Source of the DNA: Desarmillaria ectypa
Lineage: Eukaryota; Basidiomycota; Agaricomycetes; Agaricales; Physalacriaceae
Direction of reading: 5' to 3'
NCBI GenBank assembly: GCA_030407005.1
Contig: JAUDYN010000003.1
Span: 930,001 to 994,000, forward strand
Length of the DNA stretch: 64,000 nt
Part shown: positions 34,144-46,285 of the stretch, piece by piece
Layout: every line of letters starts with the position of its first letter
Numbering within the stretch: position 1 is the stretch's first letter
The notes under the pieces: generated by a model
What the model was told of the DNA's origin: nothing
Databases searched by the model: none
The model's input: only the letters and a program-made list of their open reading frames with translations
Made by a program: the position numbers and the translations under genes

Positions 34144-35800
34144 ATGCCTATTCGACTCCTGGGGCCTACCAGAAAAGCCATTGCAAAGAGTGGGGTATCG
34201 TTGGTCCGGAAATATCATGATTACTTTCGAGCTGCCACCCCAGGTGCAACATACGATGTCCCCTCTTACTGGTTCTGACATATTGTAAGGTGGTGTTATT
34301 CGCATCCCTCTGGGCTCCCCCAAGGTAATCGGAGTTGCTTCTTCCAGAGGGACAAGAAGGTACGCCTCTGCTGAGGCTTGTCAACATCTTTAACAGTACT
34401 TTAGTCATCAAGAAGATTTTTATTCGTTCGCTACATTGACTCTCGATCCAGAAGAGCTTCGTGCTAGCCTCAAAAGGTTCCAGAAAGTTGATTGGGATCC
34501 TAACACGACAGGGAAGCCATTCAACAGTCAAATTGCTTTCATTGGCATCTATGACGGGTGCGTAGCCGGATTTCATTGCATGCAATGTTGTCAACCAGGT
34601 TTAGTCATGGTGGATCTGCGGTTTCCCAGTATCTCCGTCAAGAACTTCACGGATTATTCGAATCAGTCAAGAAGTCGGATATTCCCGAACTGTATGCCTG
34701 GATTCATGAACTAGGGGGCTATTTTAAACGGTTCAAGGGAGGCGCTCTCCAGCCATGGATTCACGACCCCAATAATCCTCATGTTTATGACCTTGAGGCT
34801 CGTGCTACACAGGCTTTTTTTGAAGTAAATTTCCATCTCTCCATCTACTATTTCATCTAGATATTTCTCATAGGTCGATCGCAATATGTCTACCGATGAA
34901 ATAGCGCAATCATGCGGTGCCACGGCTTCAGTTGCTCTCCTTCAGTCTCTTGATACCACGGCTACGGCACCATTCTCTGCGAAAACAGTCGCCCTAACAG
35001 TCGCTCACTGCGGGTCAGTATGGACTATACTTCCCATTTCAAGGATTGACAGTTTACAGAGACACGCGGATATTACTCTGTTCCACAGACAGTGCCAAGG
35101 TGTTCCGAATGACTGACAAGCATCATGCAGATGCTAGGGTTGAATCTATACGTCTTCGGCGCATGATGGGCGCGTCTTTGATCACGGACTCATTTGGAGA
35201 GTCACGGTATGTGTCATTAACTCGTTTTATATGTCAAACACGTCAAACATATCATTCTAGGTGGATGGGTGCTCTTGAAAACACGCGTGGGTAAGTCCTA
35301 TCTTGATCCTTTAAATGTCACGTATGCTCATCCATATGGTTCAAGACTGGGTGACTTACAATTCAAGAAATTCGGTGTTACTCCGGAACCAGAAATCAGA
35401 ACGAAGCTTTTGGAAGGTTGCCATGCTCTCCATCTTGCTTATTAATGGCTTACTCTGGCTTGTTACAGGAAACAAATGGGCTTATATGGTGCTTGTCTCA
35501 GATGGCGTCTCGTCGATACTTTCAGATGATGAAGTTGCGGATTTGGCAAGGGGTGCTCCAGACCCGAAGGTCGCCGCTGAGCGCATTTTGGCATTTGTAG
35601 AAGAATTAAGCGGCGAGGACAACGCTACGGCACTTGTGGTTCCTCTGGCAGGGTGGGGCAAGGTCACTGGGCCCGACAGAACCAAATCTCTTCGGGATTA
35701 CAGAAGGGAGCAGGCCAGTGCGTAATTCCATTTACAGGCGAGATGTCGTGCGACTGACGATCCCTGTACAGTTGGAAGTGAACGTCATAGAAAAATGTAA
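34144..35800 (+). CDS. PP2C-type Ser/Thr phosphatase, Ptc6-like
   Basis: Metal-dependent protein phosphatase. The start at 34144 gives MPIRLLGPTRKAIAKSG, a basic N-terminus like a mitochondrial presequence; yeast Ptc6 is mitochondrial. Conserved PPM motifs follow: IGVASSRGTRSHQEDFYS (metal-binding Glu-Asp), AFIGIYDGHGGSAVSQYL, ATASVALLQ, TVAHCGDTRILLC, GALENTRGLGDLQFK, VLVSDGVSSILSDDE and GEDNATALVVPL. All core Asp residues are present. A seeming frameshift at 34276 is removed by an intron at 34244-34289 with an AAG acceptor. A likely 29-nt last exon (35772-35800) gives QAIGSERHRKM. Without that splice the protein would end QASA at 35725. Confidence 0.85.
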
Positions 35801-36292
35801 CTCGCACCACTACCTTACTCCAGCAATTTTATTAGCTGGATCTGTAACCGGAGCAAGCCCACGATACCCATGGCATAGACAATATGTGGTCGAAGTCCAT
35901 GGCTAGGTGTAGGATCTCGCTAATACCTCTGATCGACTCGATGTGAAGCTCGTACGATATTCATGCTTGGCTAAAATGATACAAGTTGTTGCCTCGATGT
36001 CATGGACATGAGTAGCATGCAGTCGGTCTTTAGCTGAGCTTTCTGTTGGTATTCATCTCATACACTACGTCCCCTGGTCTCCTGTACGATGATATACTTG
36101 TTGTTGGACTAAGCGAAGCGAATATATACTGTAGTCTGTGTCTGTAGGCAACTTCCCATCCCCTGAACTCCAAGTCATAGTTTGACAACAAATGTCGTCT
36201 GATATTGGATTCCAGTAACCCCTTAGCTCATGTATGATGCACGATTCGTAACTCAAAGAAGTCTGTGACTTATATATAGTGTACTATTGTGC
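35801..36292. other. Intergenic region, no gene seen
   Basis: It lies between the convergent ends of the phosphatase and gamma-glutamyltransferase genes. All frames are short, and nothing recognisable was found. Confidence 0.5.
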
Positions 36293-38990
36293 TCATATTT
36301 GTGCTCCAGCATGGCCGTCAGCTCGAGGATCAGAACCAGCCGCCCATACCAACCTGCCAGACGGATCCTCAATCTTCTGAATGACCTGCCCCCGACCCAG
36401 CATCGCTCTTCCGAACCCAGTAACCTGTCGCGCGTCGTGTCCCATTGCTTAGCCGAGGTGGTGAGCAAATATCCAGGCGAAGTCGTGCAAAATTTACCTC
36501 TCAATGCTGCGATAGTCTCAAGTGAAATACCTTCCTCAAAGTAAACCTCGCTGTTGATGTCTCCCGCATTTCCTGTTTCTCGGGTCTGGGTGTCTGGGCT
36601 GCCAGCTGATATACAGAATCGGGGAGCGTCCAGTGCCTCTTGAGGGGTATACCCTCGCAATATGTTCAAGAGTACCTGGACGTGGCCTTGGGGCTAGCAA
36701 TGGATTTCTCATGAATGACTGCTAGTCGCACGCAAAAATGCCACTCGCCTGCATGAAACCGCCCATGACACCAAAGCTCAGGAATAGTTCGTCACCCTTG
36801 GTGACCATGCATGGTATGATCGTGTGGTATGGTCGTTTTCCGCCCTGTCATGTTTCAGACTCGCACTCGCGCTCGCGATGATGCATACCTGTAAGGCATT
36901 AGGGTGGTCCTTCTGCAACAAGAAGCCACTTCCTCTGTTCTGCAGCGTGAAACCACAGTCTTTAGGAACGGCTTCGCGGTTTGGGTTAATTATGCGCTAT
37001 AACGGTGAGGTGCAGACTGTTGTTACCTCCTGTCCCGAATCCTAGGGTGAGCGTCAGTTAGATTCATGCGGCTCATTATCATCGCGACAACACCGTACCA
37101 GCGTAATTACTCTGAATAAAGCTGCACGCATTTCCCCATTTATCGGTAACTTAATGCAGATGAGCATAGCGTTTGTAATGGTGCAAAACGAGACAGACAT
37201 ACCAGAGAAATAAACCGTATCTGAAGATATAAATGGATCACCCTACATGTAATATGCGGTTTGCATGAAAGTGAAAACGATATTAAGCTGCTACGTACGT
37301 GCACAACTTTCGGATTAGTCTTCGCGGGATCGATGAGCTTAGCTCTTGACGCAAGGTAATCCTATCAAACATCATCGAGCCCATACACAGTGATCGTAGA
37401 AAACTCACGAACTTTGCTCAAAAGTTCTGTTATAGGGATGTGTCGTGTATCTGGATCAGTTACATACCACTGGCTGTCTGAAGAGACATCAGCAATCACC
37501 AGCATAAGCTAGCTGGGAGAAACTAACCTGCAAAAGCGAGTCTAGGCGCGGGAGTGAATATTCGTGCCACAGTGATAATAAGGATGGAGACACAAACCGC
37601 AAGGCTTCGACGAGTACGTGCAAGTACTCGGGAGAATTATGTTCCATCTCTGACAAAGGCTTGATAATGCCTTGCTCTTGCAGGCTCTCCAATATACCGA
37701 GAGCAATTAAAGCGGTCAACCCTACAACACCAGTGTGTCACATTACATATCAAGCAAAGATGAACAGGGCTATTCACCTTGTCCATTAGGTGGGCACTAG
37801 AAAGGTGCATGAGTATCTTGACGTGAAACCAATACCACTTTGTTACCTCGTAGACCGAAACTTCGTTGGCGTAGGTGTACTTCAAAGGCTCAACAAATGA
37901 AGTTTCGTGTTTGGAGAGATCGTCAAGTTCCATTAGCCCTCCCTGGCTTTGGATCAATTCTACAATGGCCGAAGCAACCCTCCCTTTGTAAAAGCCATCC
38001 TTTCCATGGGTAGCAACTTCGCGAAATGTTTTGGCAAGATTAGGAAGAGTGACGATTTGACCTGGAAGGGGTGCTTTCCCATTCAAAAGCATCTCATCGC
38101 CATTGGGAGATGCGTTCTTGATGAGGTTCTACCCATACAAATTAGCTCGCATAACAATTGCAGGCAGTACAACACATACTTCGGATCGCTGCCACTACAC
38201 GGCGCCGTCATTCTACTGAAAGCTATGTTGAAAGGTTCTCACTTACGCCGTGGCTATGAATCTCGGAAACGGGGACCCTGGAAACAACGTCAGAAGTCAG
38301 AGGATGGAGAGATCCCAGACCTACCCCTCCTCTGCTAGTCTAATAGCGGGTTCTAGTATGTCCGCCATGGTAAGCTTTCCGCTCCCAAAAGTCTCTACAG
38401 TGTCAACCCATGCGGCGGCAGCACCTATATTTCATGTCAGGATTAGCTGACATTTTGGCATGCGGTCTCAACTCACCGGGAACGGTTACAGAGTTGATAT
38501 CAGAAGCCGGTATACGTCCGGTCAGCCCTCGTTGTTGTACATATTCCAGTGTGAGTTTCTGAGGAGACCGGCCCGATCCGTTCAAGGCCTTGACCTGCTT
38601 GCCTTTTGCATCGTAAAACAAGCAGAATGCATCTCTATCATTTTGATCAGGTGCTACCCTTTCGGATAATACACGGAATGATGATGATTACCCGCCGATT
38701 CCACAGCAGCTGGGTTCAGTTACATTTAAGGCAGCTGAGGTCGCGATGGCCGCGTCCGCTAATGAGTGAGGTGTTATTACTCAATGATGAGAGAGAGAAT
38801 GAGAACAGGGGATCGCACCGGCATTTCCTCCTTTCCTCAGGATCTCCAGCCCAGCCTCAGTAGCTAAAGGTTGAGATGAAGATACAATACCTTTTGTACC
38901 GTATACGACGGAACGGCGACTGGGAAAGCGAGCCAGTACCTTGGAGGGCTTCGCGACCTTGGACCAGTCAATCTTTACAGGGAACGACAT
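36293..38990 (-). CDS. Gamma-glutamyltransferase (Ntn hydrolase)
   Basis: Cleaves gamma-glutamyl bonds such as those of glutathione, by autoproteolytic activation at a Thr. The start at 38990 ([18 protein letters not shown]) has no signal peptide, unlike vacuolar ECM38-type enzymes, and resembles the shorter YwrD-like branch. The large-subunit region shows [47 protein letters not shown] and [19 protein letters not shown]. The processing site is in [19 protein letters not shown], with Thr where E. coli has its catalytic Thr. [20 protein letters not shown] and [13 protein letters not shown] follow, and the protein ends [12 protein letters not shown]. There are more than ten introns. A TATA element lies 34 bp upstream. 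Confidence 0.88.
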
Positions 38991-39023
38991 AGTGGAACAA
39001 GAGATAGAAGTGAAGACGGAAGG

Positions 39024-39033
39024 CCTTTATATT
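39024..39033 (-). promoter_or_regulatory. TATA box of the gamma-glutamyltransferase gene
   Basis: AATATAAAGG is read on the minus strand about 34 bp upstream of the ATG at 38990. Confidence 0.4.
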
Positions 39034-39158
39034 CCGCTCTGCCGGCGATTAATACTTGTGATATCCAGATCCATGGTCGTACCGGTGTGAGGATCATTCT
39101 GCGATTTGGTCAAGATAAGATAACGCCTTCCTTTCTTGGGTTTTCATTCCTTGCCATC

Positions 39159-39680
39159 ATGTCTCTTCAAGAAAAGGTGCAAACAGTTGCACAGGAGTTC
39201 CAAAAGCTCCAGGCTGATATGGCCAAGGCTGTAGAGGCCAGGGAAAAGTTGGGAACTCAGCAATCCGAGAATGAGCTCGTGAAGAAAGTCCGTGTATCCT
39301 TTGGCGTGAGCTGTACTCTGTATGAATGGCCATCTTTCCCAGGAATTCGCCAAACTCACGGCATCGAATGCGGTGTATAAACTCATTGGGCCCGTACTTG
39401 TAAAGCAGGACGAGGCAGAAGCGAAGACCAACGTCAATACACGGCTGGACTTTATCAAGGGCGAAATGTGTGTTTTCGTTTGCGTTGTGTCGGCACACCA
39501 CTGACGTTGCATAGAAAACGAGTCGAGGCCCAGATAGAGGATATAGAGTCCAAGTCGGAGCAGAAGAAAAAAGAGGTATGTGTGTAATTCATACGGAATC
39601 GCAAGCAACCTTTATATGATTTGCAGTTTGCCGCCGCACAGACTGCTCTCCAGCAACAGCAAAATCCAGCAGCAGCGTAA
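39159..39680 (+). CDS. YKE2: Prefoldin subunit 6
   Basis: Beta-type subunit of the hexameric prefoldin co-chaperone that delivers actin and tubulin to CCT. Four exons encode about 115-120 residues, the usual size. The start MSLQEKVQTVAQEFQKLQ opens a coiled coil through ENELVKKEFAKL. The hairpin region reads AVYKLIGPVLVKQDEAEAK, then NVNTRLDFIKGEI, and the second coil is KRVEAQIEDIESKSEQKKKE. The Gln/Ala-rich tail ends QNPAAA. It is divergent from the gamma-glutamyltransferase gene, with 168 bp between starts. It converges on uS17m with 87 bp between stops. Confidence 0.93.
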
Positions 39681-39767
39681 TGCATGTACATCTCCACCAC
39701 CCCCGTAGCACCTCTTCCTGTATTTATATTGCCCATAATGACACTTTTATCCCATGAAGTGAGGGCT

Positions 39768-40190
39768 CTATGCACTTTTCGTAGGCTGTGATGATGCCTG
39801 CTCCAGCAATACATTGGCCTTCTTCAACTCTCGCTCCGCCTCGGGGCTCTTCAGCACTGTCTCCAGCTTGAACCGCTTTCTAGCTGACACTGGCGGGCAA
39901 TTGCGAATGATAACGACGTCGTCCTGGCGTAATTCTTCCGAACGAACAATGATGAAGTGAAGAGCATCCAAACAAGAACGCACGACGAACCATTATTCGG
40001 GTCGTGTGTAAGATATTTTTTCGTCCGTTCGATAACCTGACGAGGATTCAGTCAAAGCTCCTGGTTCAGAGGCACAAGAACGCACCTTTCCTGTCACTCG
40101 ATGGGTCATCCACCTCGACACAGTCACCGTAGCCGTCTTGTTCATGAAGCCGACCTTGGTGACGATTCCCTGTAACCCCATGGGAGGCAT
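39768..40190 (-). CDS. MRPS17: Mitochondrial small-subunit ribosomal protein uS17m
   Basis: Three exons encode the OB-fold rRNA-binding protein. The start at 40190 gives MPPMGLQGIVTKVGFMNKTA, then VTVSRWMTHRVTGK. Exon 2 adds VIERTKKYLTHDPNN. Exon 3 adds ELRQDDVVIIRNCPPVSARK and RFKLETVLKSPEAE. These match uS17 (KTA-V-V-R, KYK-HD, GD-V-I-E-RP-S). The extra C-terminal helix of about 35 residues, with no cytosolic uS17 counterpart, and the absence of a cleavable presequence fit fungal mitochondrial homologues. Intron 2 uses a GTTCGT donor and an AAG acceptor. Confidence 0.88.
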
Positions 40191-40546
40191 GACTGGTAGT
40201 AGTATATAATCGAAAATGTGCAGCAACACGAACGGACAGAAAATGAATTGGTCTTCGAGGACCGGCAACTAAAAAGTTCGCTTGTATCACATAATCGACA
40301 TTGTATCATCATGACAATAATTTACTATTGTTTACCTGAACTTGTACTAGCAGAGTCAGCCAATAACATCTGTTTCTCTAATTCAACAGAGTCCAAGTGA
40401 TTATTCGAGTGGTATGTAAATATGGTGTGTATCCTAAAGTGCAAAGGTCCTAAATGTGCAAAAATACATATTCGTGAGGAAAACCATGCTAATATAAAGT
40501 TAATAGTATATGTCAGGCCCTGATGTAAAGTCATGAATCGTGATGT

Positions 40547-42943
40547 TCAAGCAGCAGTCTTATCCGACTCCTTTGAACGTGTTGCTGGCAGTCTTTTCGT
40601 TGGTGCATACTTGGACTTCATTCGAAGAATATGACCATATCTACAAATGTTGGGTGAGTATTGGTCGACATTAAAACAAGAGGGCAAGCCCGTACTTTAT
40701 GAATAATAAAGGCAGCGGCACCATAGCGAGCGCGATGAATCCCAAAAGCGACGAAGCCCAACGGGCGCCGAGGGCGGTATACATCTGGGTAGCAAATAGC
40801 TGCAACAAATATTAGCGAAAGAGACAAACGATGACAAGGAAGACAACTTACAGGGAAAGCAGCACCAAACAGACTACGGCAAACAGTGTTGGCAGCAAGG
40901 GCCGAAGCAGCAATCATCAAGTACGTATCTGAGACTGGGGTCAGACGATGTAGAGCAGGAAATCGAATTTGCAAACGCATACCAATGATGTAGTTGAAGA
41001 AACTCAACTGCGCAAGAGTTCAGACATCATCAAACCGCAGTCAAATGGAACACTTACGAATATCCAACTAATGGCAAAGCCCATAACATATCCGGCCATT
41101 AATGGTGCCCAGTATGATATTGATGGGAACTGAAAAATAACATCGGTCAATAACTTCTTCCGACTACTTGCACGACAGCTTACCGAGGTCCAACCGAACC
41201 AAAAGAACGACGCGGCGAACAGCGGGGAGGCGTAAATGGCCATATGCAATCGATACTCTGGCTCCACAGGATCTGGAGCACACCGAGCCATTTCCTTCTC
41301 GTAACGAGGATTCCAGATTAAGAGGTACTAGAAGTAAAGCATTAGAAGAGAACAGGACCAGTCTGTAGGATCAGCGCACCCCGATGACAGCTGTAACACC
41401 ACCCAACATGATGGGTAAGAACATCAAGCCAGAAACACCTGCATCGAAGCCGTGACCCTCAGTGAAGACGATGGGATATGCTTCAAAGAGAAGGTAAAGG
41501 CATCCGTAGACGAACTACTGACATGTGAGATTAATTTGCGACAAAAGAGTCTAGAACGCACGCTAAGATATAGTGTGCTAGCCATAAGCATGGGCTCCCG
41601 GAAAAGAATTTTGAAAGGCCTGGCGAGAACGTGCTCGACTTGCTGGGCCAATGTTTTTGTGTCTCTTTCCATTGGGGCGTAATATCTATCATCGCCCGTT
41701 TCTTTCCTCATTTTCTTCGCCTTTTTGACGAGAAGAACGGGGCTAGTAAAGGCAATTAGTCCTTAGGTACCCGAGTCGAGAAAAAGTATGCATACCGGTA
41801 CGTCTCGGGAATTGCCACAATAATTAATATCCAGCAAACTCCAGCCTAAACATAATTTAGTCGACGGACGGTTGTACATCTATGATTACTTACGAAGATG
41901 GTTAAGACCCAGAAAAGCCAACGCCAGGAAACACCTGTAAGTTCAGTCAGACGGCCCGGTCAGCTTGAATACAATAGCCGTACATACCCGCTACGGATAT
42001 AAATCCCGCGACTGTAGGTCCTAGGGCGGGCCCGGCAAACGGAGCTACCGTGAATATTGCAAGAGCTTTTCCCCGGGTTCGAGCATCCCATATATCAGAA
42101 ATAATAGCGCTAACGAGATGTCAGTTATGGCTGCAACGCGTAGATCGTAAGAGCACACCCAGAATTAGTCAAAGGACAGGCAGCGAAGGTTCCTCCTATG
42201 AAGCGGAAAACGAGCAGCGAGGCGGTATTTTTAGCCAACGCCATCCCGATTTGGAAGCCCTATTTTTGCAACCTTCAGAAGAGAAGGATCGGACGGCAAT
42301 CGTTATACGTACCACATAGACAATGAATGCCACGATGAAGACGGGTCGACGTCCGAACTCTTCAGAGAGAGGTCCCCAGATGATAGGCCTGTTCAATAAG
42401 TGAGCGCATGCACGGAGGCAAAACAATAAATACATACCCTACACAGTATCCAGCGACAAACAGAGATATCATGAGAGTTGCGACCTCCGTCGACATATCG
42501 AATTCTTTTATAACTTGTTCAACAATGCCGGACGCTACATAAGATCAAGACGGTAAATAATTGAAAGGACAAGAGGGGCAGAGAGCATACGTGCGGAACT
42601 CGCGAATGTTCTGGACGGAAAAACAGATCAATGGTGAACACAAAAAGCCAATGAGGCACGCACGCGTTAAGCACTAGGATGCCTCCTAGGATAGTTACAA
42701 ACCATTTATGATTTACCGACCAATACTAGAAACCCGAACATTGTCAAATCTGCCAAAGGCGAATTCCAAAAAAAAATATACCTGTGGGTCCTCGGAGGGG
42801 TCAAGAGTGACAAGAAATGGGTCGACGCCATTCTTTTCTTTTTCTGATGATGGTTGAACTTGTATTGGCTCTACAGTGTCAGGTAGCTGCTGGTCGGGCT
42901 GGAGCGTCCACGTATCGTCGAAACTGGAGGCTCGCGTGGACAT
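40547..42943 (-). CDS. MFS transporter, DHA1 polyamine/drug antiporter type (copy 1)
   Basis: Twelve-span H+ antiporter related to fungal TPO/Flr1-type exporters. The start at 42943 gives [18 protein letters not shown] and a hydrophilic N-terminus with [14 protein letters not shown]. About twelve introns follow. Membrane motifs include [48 protein letters not shown] (loop 2-3 motif), [24 protein letters not shown] (motif C-like), SWRWLFWVL and ETYRPVLL. The central loop reads [18 protein letters not shown], and [18 protein letters not shown] lies in the second half. The C-terminus is KESDKTAA. It is about 540 residues. A tandem paralogue lies 637 bp upstream on the same strand. Substrate unknown. 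Confidence 0.87.
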
Positions 42944-43579
42944 GGTGGGTGAAGGGTGGAAGGAAAGAAAGAAGTGGGTGGGTATTATATCTTTCCACAA
43001 ATCTTGCAATCATCCCTGACTAAGTAAACGAGTCACTAACAGGGGCTACTCATGGAGTTCCCTTTTCCGGTTAAACCACCCGGTTTTCTCTGTTTATGAC
43101 GCATAAATTGTGACTAAAACGTGGATTCGGCCTCACGGTTGCCTGCCGGCGGCTACTTTAGGAATGCGACGTTGTCGGCCTGGAATGTCACTCGCTTGCA
43201 GTGTGCTGGAGAGATGATGCTTTACTGTGTCTCAATCGCGCGTCTAAATCCTTACCGCCGCTGTCCTGTCCTGCTGACTGAGTTACCAGTCCCGCGGTCC
43301 CTCAGGGCAGTGATCCCATAGAACTCTAGCGACAACTAGACCTAGATAAAAGATCTGTATACTAACTACCGTCAAACGGCGGCCGTCATCTACAACTGTC
43401 TTATGGATCGGCGTTTATAATTCTGACTACCGACGCTGCGACCTAGTCGGTTGGTCGGTTGGCCGGTTATTGAGATTATGTGATAACATATGTGTACAAA
43501 GTGCTACAGTGATTATGAATAAGGTACAGTAATCCATGCGGTCGGTCGATATCTAAAACAGTTCAAGTCTAACACATCG
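42944..43579. other. Intergenic region between the MFS paralogues
   Basis: It holds the upstream region of copy 1 and the 3' flank of copy 2. A short imperfect tandem repeat of TCGGTTGG occurs at about 43446-43467. No gene was seen. Confidence 0.5.
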
Positions 43580-46050
43580 TCATGCTGCAGAAACATCAGA
43601 CTCTTTCGTCGGAAGAGACCGCGGGAGCCGAGTGGTATCTACCACGGGAGCATATTTCGACTTGGCACGAAGTTTGGCGCCATACCTAGTGGCGATAAGA
43701 ACAACATATTTTGAGTCGTAACGAGCACTACGCACTTTGCGAAAACAAAAGGTATAGGAACCATGGCCAGGGCTACGAAGCCTACCAGGGATGACGCCCA
43801 TCGTGGAGTCATGGCCTCGTACATCTGATTGGCAAATTGCTACATGATGTGTGACATCCACTGAGTAAAAGGTATGATAAAAGCACATACGGGAAACGCT
43901 GCACCGAAGAGGCTACGACAAATAGTGTTGGCCGCTAGCGCTGACGCTGCGATACCAAGATACGTATCTGTTATTACAGTTCAGAATGCGGGTACGGTCT
44001 CTGGAAACCCAGTCGTGACTAGCCTATGATATAATTAAAGAAGCTTAACTGCAGCAACTTCAATAACAAATGCTCTCTGTGTACTAGGGCACTTACAAAT
44101 ATTCCCATGATTGAAAAGCCTATTAGCGCGCCAGACAACAACGGGGCCCAATATGTTACGTCCGGATAGCTGCAATACAGTATCAGTACAGACCATGAGA
44201 CAGCATTTCATAAGAAGAATCACCTTGTCCATCTACGCGAAGGGAGACCATGTCAAAAGAGGGAAAGGTCAATAATACCACAGATACGTACCCGAACCAA
44301 AAAAACGATATCGCAAAGAGCGGAGAGGCGTACAAAGACATGGTCAGGCGATACTCGGGTGGAACAGGATGGGGACTAAATTGCTCCATGTGCCGCTCAT
44401 ATTGGGGATTAAAAATCGCTAGATACTATCTGAAGAATAAAAAAATGTTGCTTTGGTATGGGCAGGGAGGTACATACAACGACCACTGCGCTGGCTGCGC
44501 CAATGAGGATCGGAAGGAATACAAGACCGGTTATTCCAGCGTTAAAATGATGTCCCTTTGTGAAGACGATAGGATAGGCCTCGAAAAGCAGGTAGAGACA
44601 ACCATAGACGAACTGCGGACTGGTGAGCATCCAAGAACATAGGTGGCATAACATCAACTTACACTCATATAGACGGTGCTGGCAATAAGCATAGGCTCCT
44701 GTACCAGTATTTTAAAGGGCCGGGCTAAGACATGTTCTACCTGTTGCGCTATGGTCTTCGTGTCTCTTTCCATTGGCGCATAGTATCGATCATTCCCAGT
44801 TTCTTTCCTCAATCTTCGTGCTTTCCATACTCGAAGGAGAGGCCTAGTGAGCAAGTCAGACGTGACCCACAGAAAGCAGAACGGCAGTATCTTTACTTGT
44901 AGGTCTCCGGAATCATTACAAGAATCAGTATCCAGCAAGCACCGGCCTGGGTCCATAATCAGATAAAGATCAGCGAAGTGAACCTAATAGCACTTACAAA
45001 CATGGTCAAAACCCAGAACAACCAGCGCCATGATGCACCTGTAATTGCGCGTCACTAGACAGTTTACGAGAAGATAATAAACGCTCCCTACCTCCTACTG
45101 AGATGAAACCGGAAACAATGGGTCCCAAAGAGGGCCCCGCAAAGGGAGCAATAACAAAGACCGCTAGTGCCTTTCCGCGATCTTTATCATTCCACATGTC
45201 TGATATAATAGCCCTAAGCACCGACCGTCAATTCATAGCATACAGGGTGGCTGAAATTCCGCTTACCCAGAGTTGGTCAGAGGGCCAGCCGCAAAGACCC
45301 CTCCAAGAAAACGGAATACTAGCAGAGAGGCTGTATTATGTGATAAAGCCATACCTATTTGGAAACACTGACGGTTGTATGAGTGTATGAACAGACACAG
45401 CGACGAACGACATGATTTACCATGTACACGAAAAACGTGACAATAAATATAGGCCGTCTTCCAAACTCTTCTGACAGAGGCCCCCACAGAATAGGTCTTC
45501 GCAGAATTTTAGTTAATTCGTACACAAACAATGGAATTGACAAACCCAACACAAAATCCCGCTACAAAGAGGGATATCACGAGCACGCCAACTTGCTCCG
45601 AGAATGTGTATTTCTCCATCAAATGGGGTAAAATTCCCGACGCTAAAAAAAAGATGAGACGAAGCACATGTACAGAGCTAAAAATAATAGCTACGAGCGG
45701 AACTTGCAAACGTTCTGACGGAGAGATGAGACGCGTTACAAATATAATCAAGCCCGGGCCGATGACTTACGCGTTCAATACCAATACACCACCTAGAATC
45801 GTGATCGACCACTTCTTCAGGCGCGACCAGCTCTAATTTGGATACAATAACAACGACTAGGGAAGTAGTAGTACGAGGCACGAACATCGGGATTTTCAGG
45901 CTCGTCTGGATCCAAAGTGACGAGAAACGGATCTTTATCACCCTTTTTTCCGGCCACCACGCTTGATATAGTTTCATCGTGAAGGGTACTAGCGTCACCA
46001 AGAGTCAGAGTAGTTGCTGTGGGATGATAAGGTGGGGTATATGCAGCCAT
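43580..46050 (-). CDS. MFS transporter, DHA1 polyamine/drug antiporter type (copy 2)
   Basis: Tandem paralogue of the preceding gene. The start at 46050 gives MAAYTPPYHPTATTLTLGD and the same [16 protein letters not shown] block. After splicing it reads [91 protein letters not shown] and APFAGPSLGPIVSGFIS. The central loop [18 protein letters not shown] is nearly identical to copy 1 and includes the same ARPFKIL and EPMLIAST segments. An apparent early stop near 45690 is inside an intron with a GTAGCT donor. The C-terminus is LPTKESDVSAA. Both copies look functional. It is divergent from the WRAP73 gene. Confidence 0.87.
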
Positions 46051-46285
46051 GTTGGACAGAGGAGGGGCCAGATCAGCCTGGAAGAAATATACAAGTATAT
46101 AAGAGAAATAAGTGGCGGGAAAGCTCCATTAGCTTATGCTCCATTTTCCGCATATTGTTAGTACGCTTTGATTGTAGCAAGGCGCTGCGAAATACGGGTC
46201 CTGACGGAGAGACAAAAATCCGATTCGGAAAAATTCTGCACAGCCATCGGTAAATCGGATCGGCCACCGCCCCGCTGAACGCTAC

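Noticed and set aside
43446..43467. Short TCGGTTGG tandem repeat as an operator or mobile-element end
   Set aside because: It has only two to three imperfect copies, with no inverted partner or target duplication.
45640..45780. Early stop in MFS copy 2
   Set aside because: The stop lies in an intron with a GTAGCT donor. The spliced frame matches copy 1 (FASSAPSGI).
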